From the NCBI GenBank assembly GCA_009663005.1, contig CM018895.1, positions 19,153,980-19,173,979 on the forward strand: a stretch of 20,000 nucleotides of DNA, read 5' to 3'. Shown here piece by piece: positions 18,005 through 20,000 of the stretch (position 1 is the stretch's first letter; every line of letters starts with the position of its first letter). The DNA is from Actinidia chinensis (Eukaryota; Streptophyta; Magnoliopsida; Ericales; Actinidiaceae). Below the pieces are notes generated by a model. It was given only the letters and a program-made list of their open reading frames with translations, had not been told where the DNA came from and searched no databases. The position numbers and the translations under genes are program-made.

Positions 18005-20000
18005 CCAAAGTATGACATAAGTTACTCGTAGTACGTGATGATAGAACCTAAATGAATAAACTACTAAATCTTTCATAATGACTCTGGCGCCTACAAAAGA
18101 GGACCCGCTTAGTGCCTCGTCACTAGTCTGGCGCTCTCTGAAATCAAGTTAATTATAGCCTACAAGAATAAAGAGAGAGAGAGAAAAAATGTAATGAACA
18201 ATTTCATACCGTAAGGTTTGGATCTCTATATAAGAGAGCCTTACTTAGTGTCAGGATTCACATGGTCTATTCAATCAAGTCCGATGGTAGTCATTTATGT
18301 GCAAAAGTAAGAAAGTGATTAGAGGCAGTGTTCCTCGTATACAAATACGAAGTAATTTGCAAAGATAAATATAGAAAATTTTATATAAAATGAATTGGTA
18401 CTTAACTCTTGAGGTGTATATATCAATTTACACTAGGCTTTACATAGGGGCTTTACGTAGGGTCAAGGCATCCAATTAGTAAATCTCCAATCATATCCGA
18501 TGGTTAATCAACCCTACCGCGTCCAAAAATCAAGAAATTTCAACAAAGGCAATGGCGATGTTTTCTTCATATACAAATCCTAAATAATATAGTTAAAATT
18601 AGTCAACTACTACTATAATAGAGACAACAAATGTAGTTTTGTATACTTACCTATGTACCATGTACATGTGATGATCTAGGACAAATGGAAGGACTAGTTA
18701 TCCGAAACCTAAAAAACAAAACCCGGGAAATGTCTCATCGGTGGCCATCGAGGCCACTCTGATGCTCAAGTTAGCGATAACCCTCAAGAAGATAAATATA
18801 CAAAAAATTAATGCATTGTTCAACTAATTATAGTATTTGGAAGTGTTGAAATTTAAAGTTGAGAGTTTTACTAGGGCCGAGGAATCCTATTACGGGGGGT
18901 TCATCTAATCAAGCCGGCAGTCAATCGTGTTGATCCTCGCAAAACCAAGAAATACAGAAATCAAAACACTTATATAAAAATTATAAAGAAAAATCAAAAG
19001 TATGATATAAGGTATCGTAGTATTTTGTAGGTCTCGTAAATCGTACCTATTATGTGATCGTAGAACTAAACGAAAAAATAAACTACTAGATCCACCATTG
19101 ATGAATCCGCTGACACCTTACAAAAGTGAATGCAGTAATGCCCATACTAGTCGGAGAGCACTTCGAACTCAAGTTATTATTAGCCTACAAGAATATATCT
19201 ATAAAAAATGATAACGTACATTTCAACCTTAACCTTGGAGATGTGGATCTTATATTAGAGGGCTTTATTAGGACCACGATTTTACAGGGTCCATCCAATC
19301 CAAGTAGATGGTAGTCATTCTCATGGAAAAGCACGCATATGAATAAAGATAGGGTCCTCGTAGGCAAATACGAAACAATTTAGTTAAAAACAGTTTAAAA
19401 AAAACAAGAAAGGCAACAAAGGCAACGTTTCACATATGCAAATCTTAAGTAATATAGTTAAAAGTACTCAACTACTGTAACAAAGGCAACATATCTATTT
19501 TTGTATATTTACCTACTACATGTATGACAAGGACGAATTGAAAATGAATAGTTATCCGAAACCTAAAAAGAACAGAAAAAGGATATTGTCTTGGAAGTGG
19601 TTTCGGCCGAGGCCACTCCGATGCTCAAGTTTGCCACATGAGCCCTAAAAAAAGATCAAATATAACACAAAAATTTAATGCACACCTTAGTATTTGCGAG
19701 TGTTAAGATATAATTAAGAGTATTACTGTTCGGGCCGAGGGCATCCTTATTAGGCGGGTCCATTAATCAAGTTTGGTAGTCAATCGCGTGATCCTTGCCA
19801 AATCAAATAAGATGAAAAAAAAAAGCGAACACCTTAATATTAATAAAAAGTAAATCACAATATCAACATAAGGTTGACTGTGACGATTTTGTAGGTCTGT
19901 AACTGTACTTACGTGATGATAGACCTATACGAATAAACTATAGATACAACACCTACAAACGAGGACCCAGTTAATGGCCCGTTGACTCGTGAGGGCATTC
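18005..20000. repeat. Tandem higher-order repeat array 2 (same family, runs off the edge)
   Basis: It enters the family in the middle of M3 (AAAGTATGACATAAG) and follows the same order and orientation as array 1. Anchors are M1 ~18213, M2 ~18411, M3 ~18836, M1 ~19241 and M3 ~19695, with A-cores at 18714 and 19558. M1-to-M1 spacing is 1028 bp. The A-core spacing is only 844 bp because the second unit is deleted between M1 and M2. The window ends inside a B-core at about 19953-20000, so the array continues beyond it. Confidence 0.93.
19241..19470. repeat. M1/M2 fusion unit with internal deletion
   Basis: M1 starts normally. Near 19411 the sequence passes from the AAAACAAGAAAG part of M1 straight into the CAACAAAGGCAACGTTTC part of M2. 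The M2 GTGTACATC anchor and its first ~190 bases are missing. Short shared AAC/AAAG strings at the joint suggest recombination between the two related subunits. Confidence 0.75.

Noticed and set aside
19126..19367. Overlapping open frames on both strands in array 2
   Set aside because: Same repeat family as array 1; the frames are not kept in other copies.

Overview
The window looks like nuclear DNA from a flowering plant. It is AT-rich and carries decayed Ty3/gypsy and Ty1/copia retrotransposon pieces, a long-terminal-inverted-repeat DNA element, microsatellites, and plant-style exon fragments with GT/AG borders. I see no intact protein-coding gene, tRNA, rRNA, CRISPR array or bacterial-type operon. 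The species cannot be named from this sequence.

Layout. Positions 1-1330 are AT-rich sequence with no recognisable gene. From about 1335 to 2790 lie nested DNA-transposon remains, the clearest being a ~790 bp element at 1793-2580 with ~85 bp terminal inverted repeats and internal AAAACGCTTTTT hairpins. Positions 2791-3491 are featureless. Positions 3492-9538 are a tandem array with a period of about 1.02-1.05 kb. Each period is a higher-order unit of three diverged but related subunits of about 240, 400 and 410 bp. A second part of the same array, in the same orientation, starts near 18005 and runs off the right edge.

Between the two array blocks is an 8.4 kb island. It holds (a) minus-strand exon fragments, of which three (15545-15608, 15082-15224/15251, 14855-14911) have matching splice phases and include a good EF-hand calcium-binding loop, with a one-base frameshift in the middle exon; (b) a plus-strand Ty3/gypsy remnant at about 12499-14570, with a possible short LTR, a degenerate tRNA-Met-type primer-binding site and a frameshifted gag; and (c) a collapsed Ty1/copia element at 16706-17461, with two diverged ~260 bp LTRs and only the last part of the RNase H region between them.

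Main point of interest. Read on the minus strand, the satellite subunits carry a TATA-like box followed by an AACTTGAG-TCGGAGTG block and a TTTTGTAGGT block. This resembles the R/U5 region of plant Ty3/gypsy LTRs. I infer that the array is a satellite derived from a retrotransposon LTR, later fixed as a three-part higher-order repeat. No pathway or gene cooperation can be claimed: the content is repeats, mobile-element remains and one probable broken gene.
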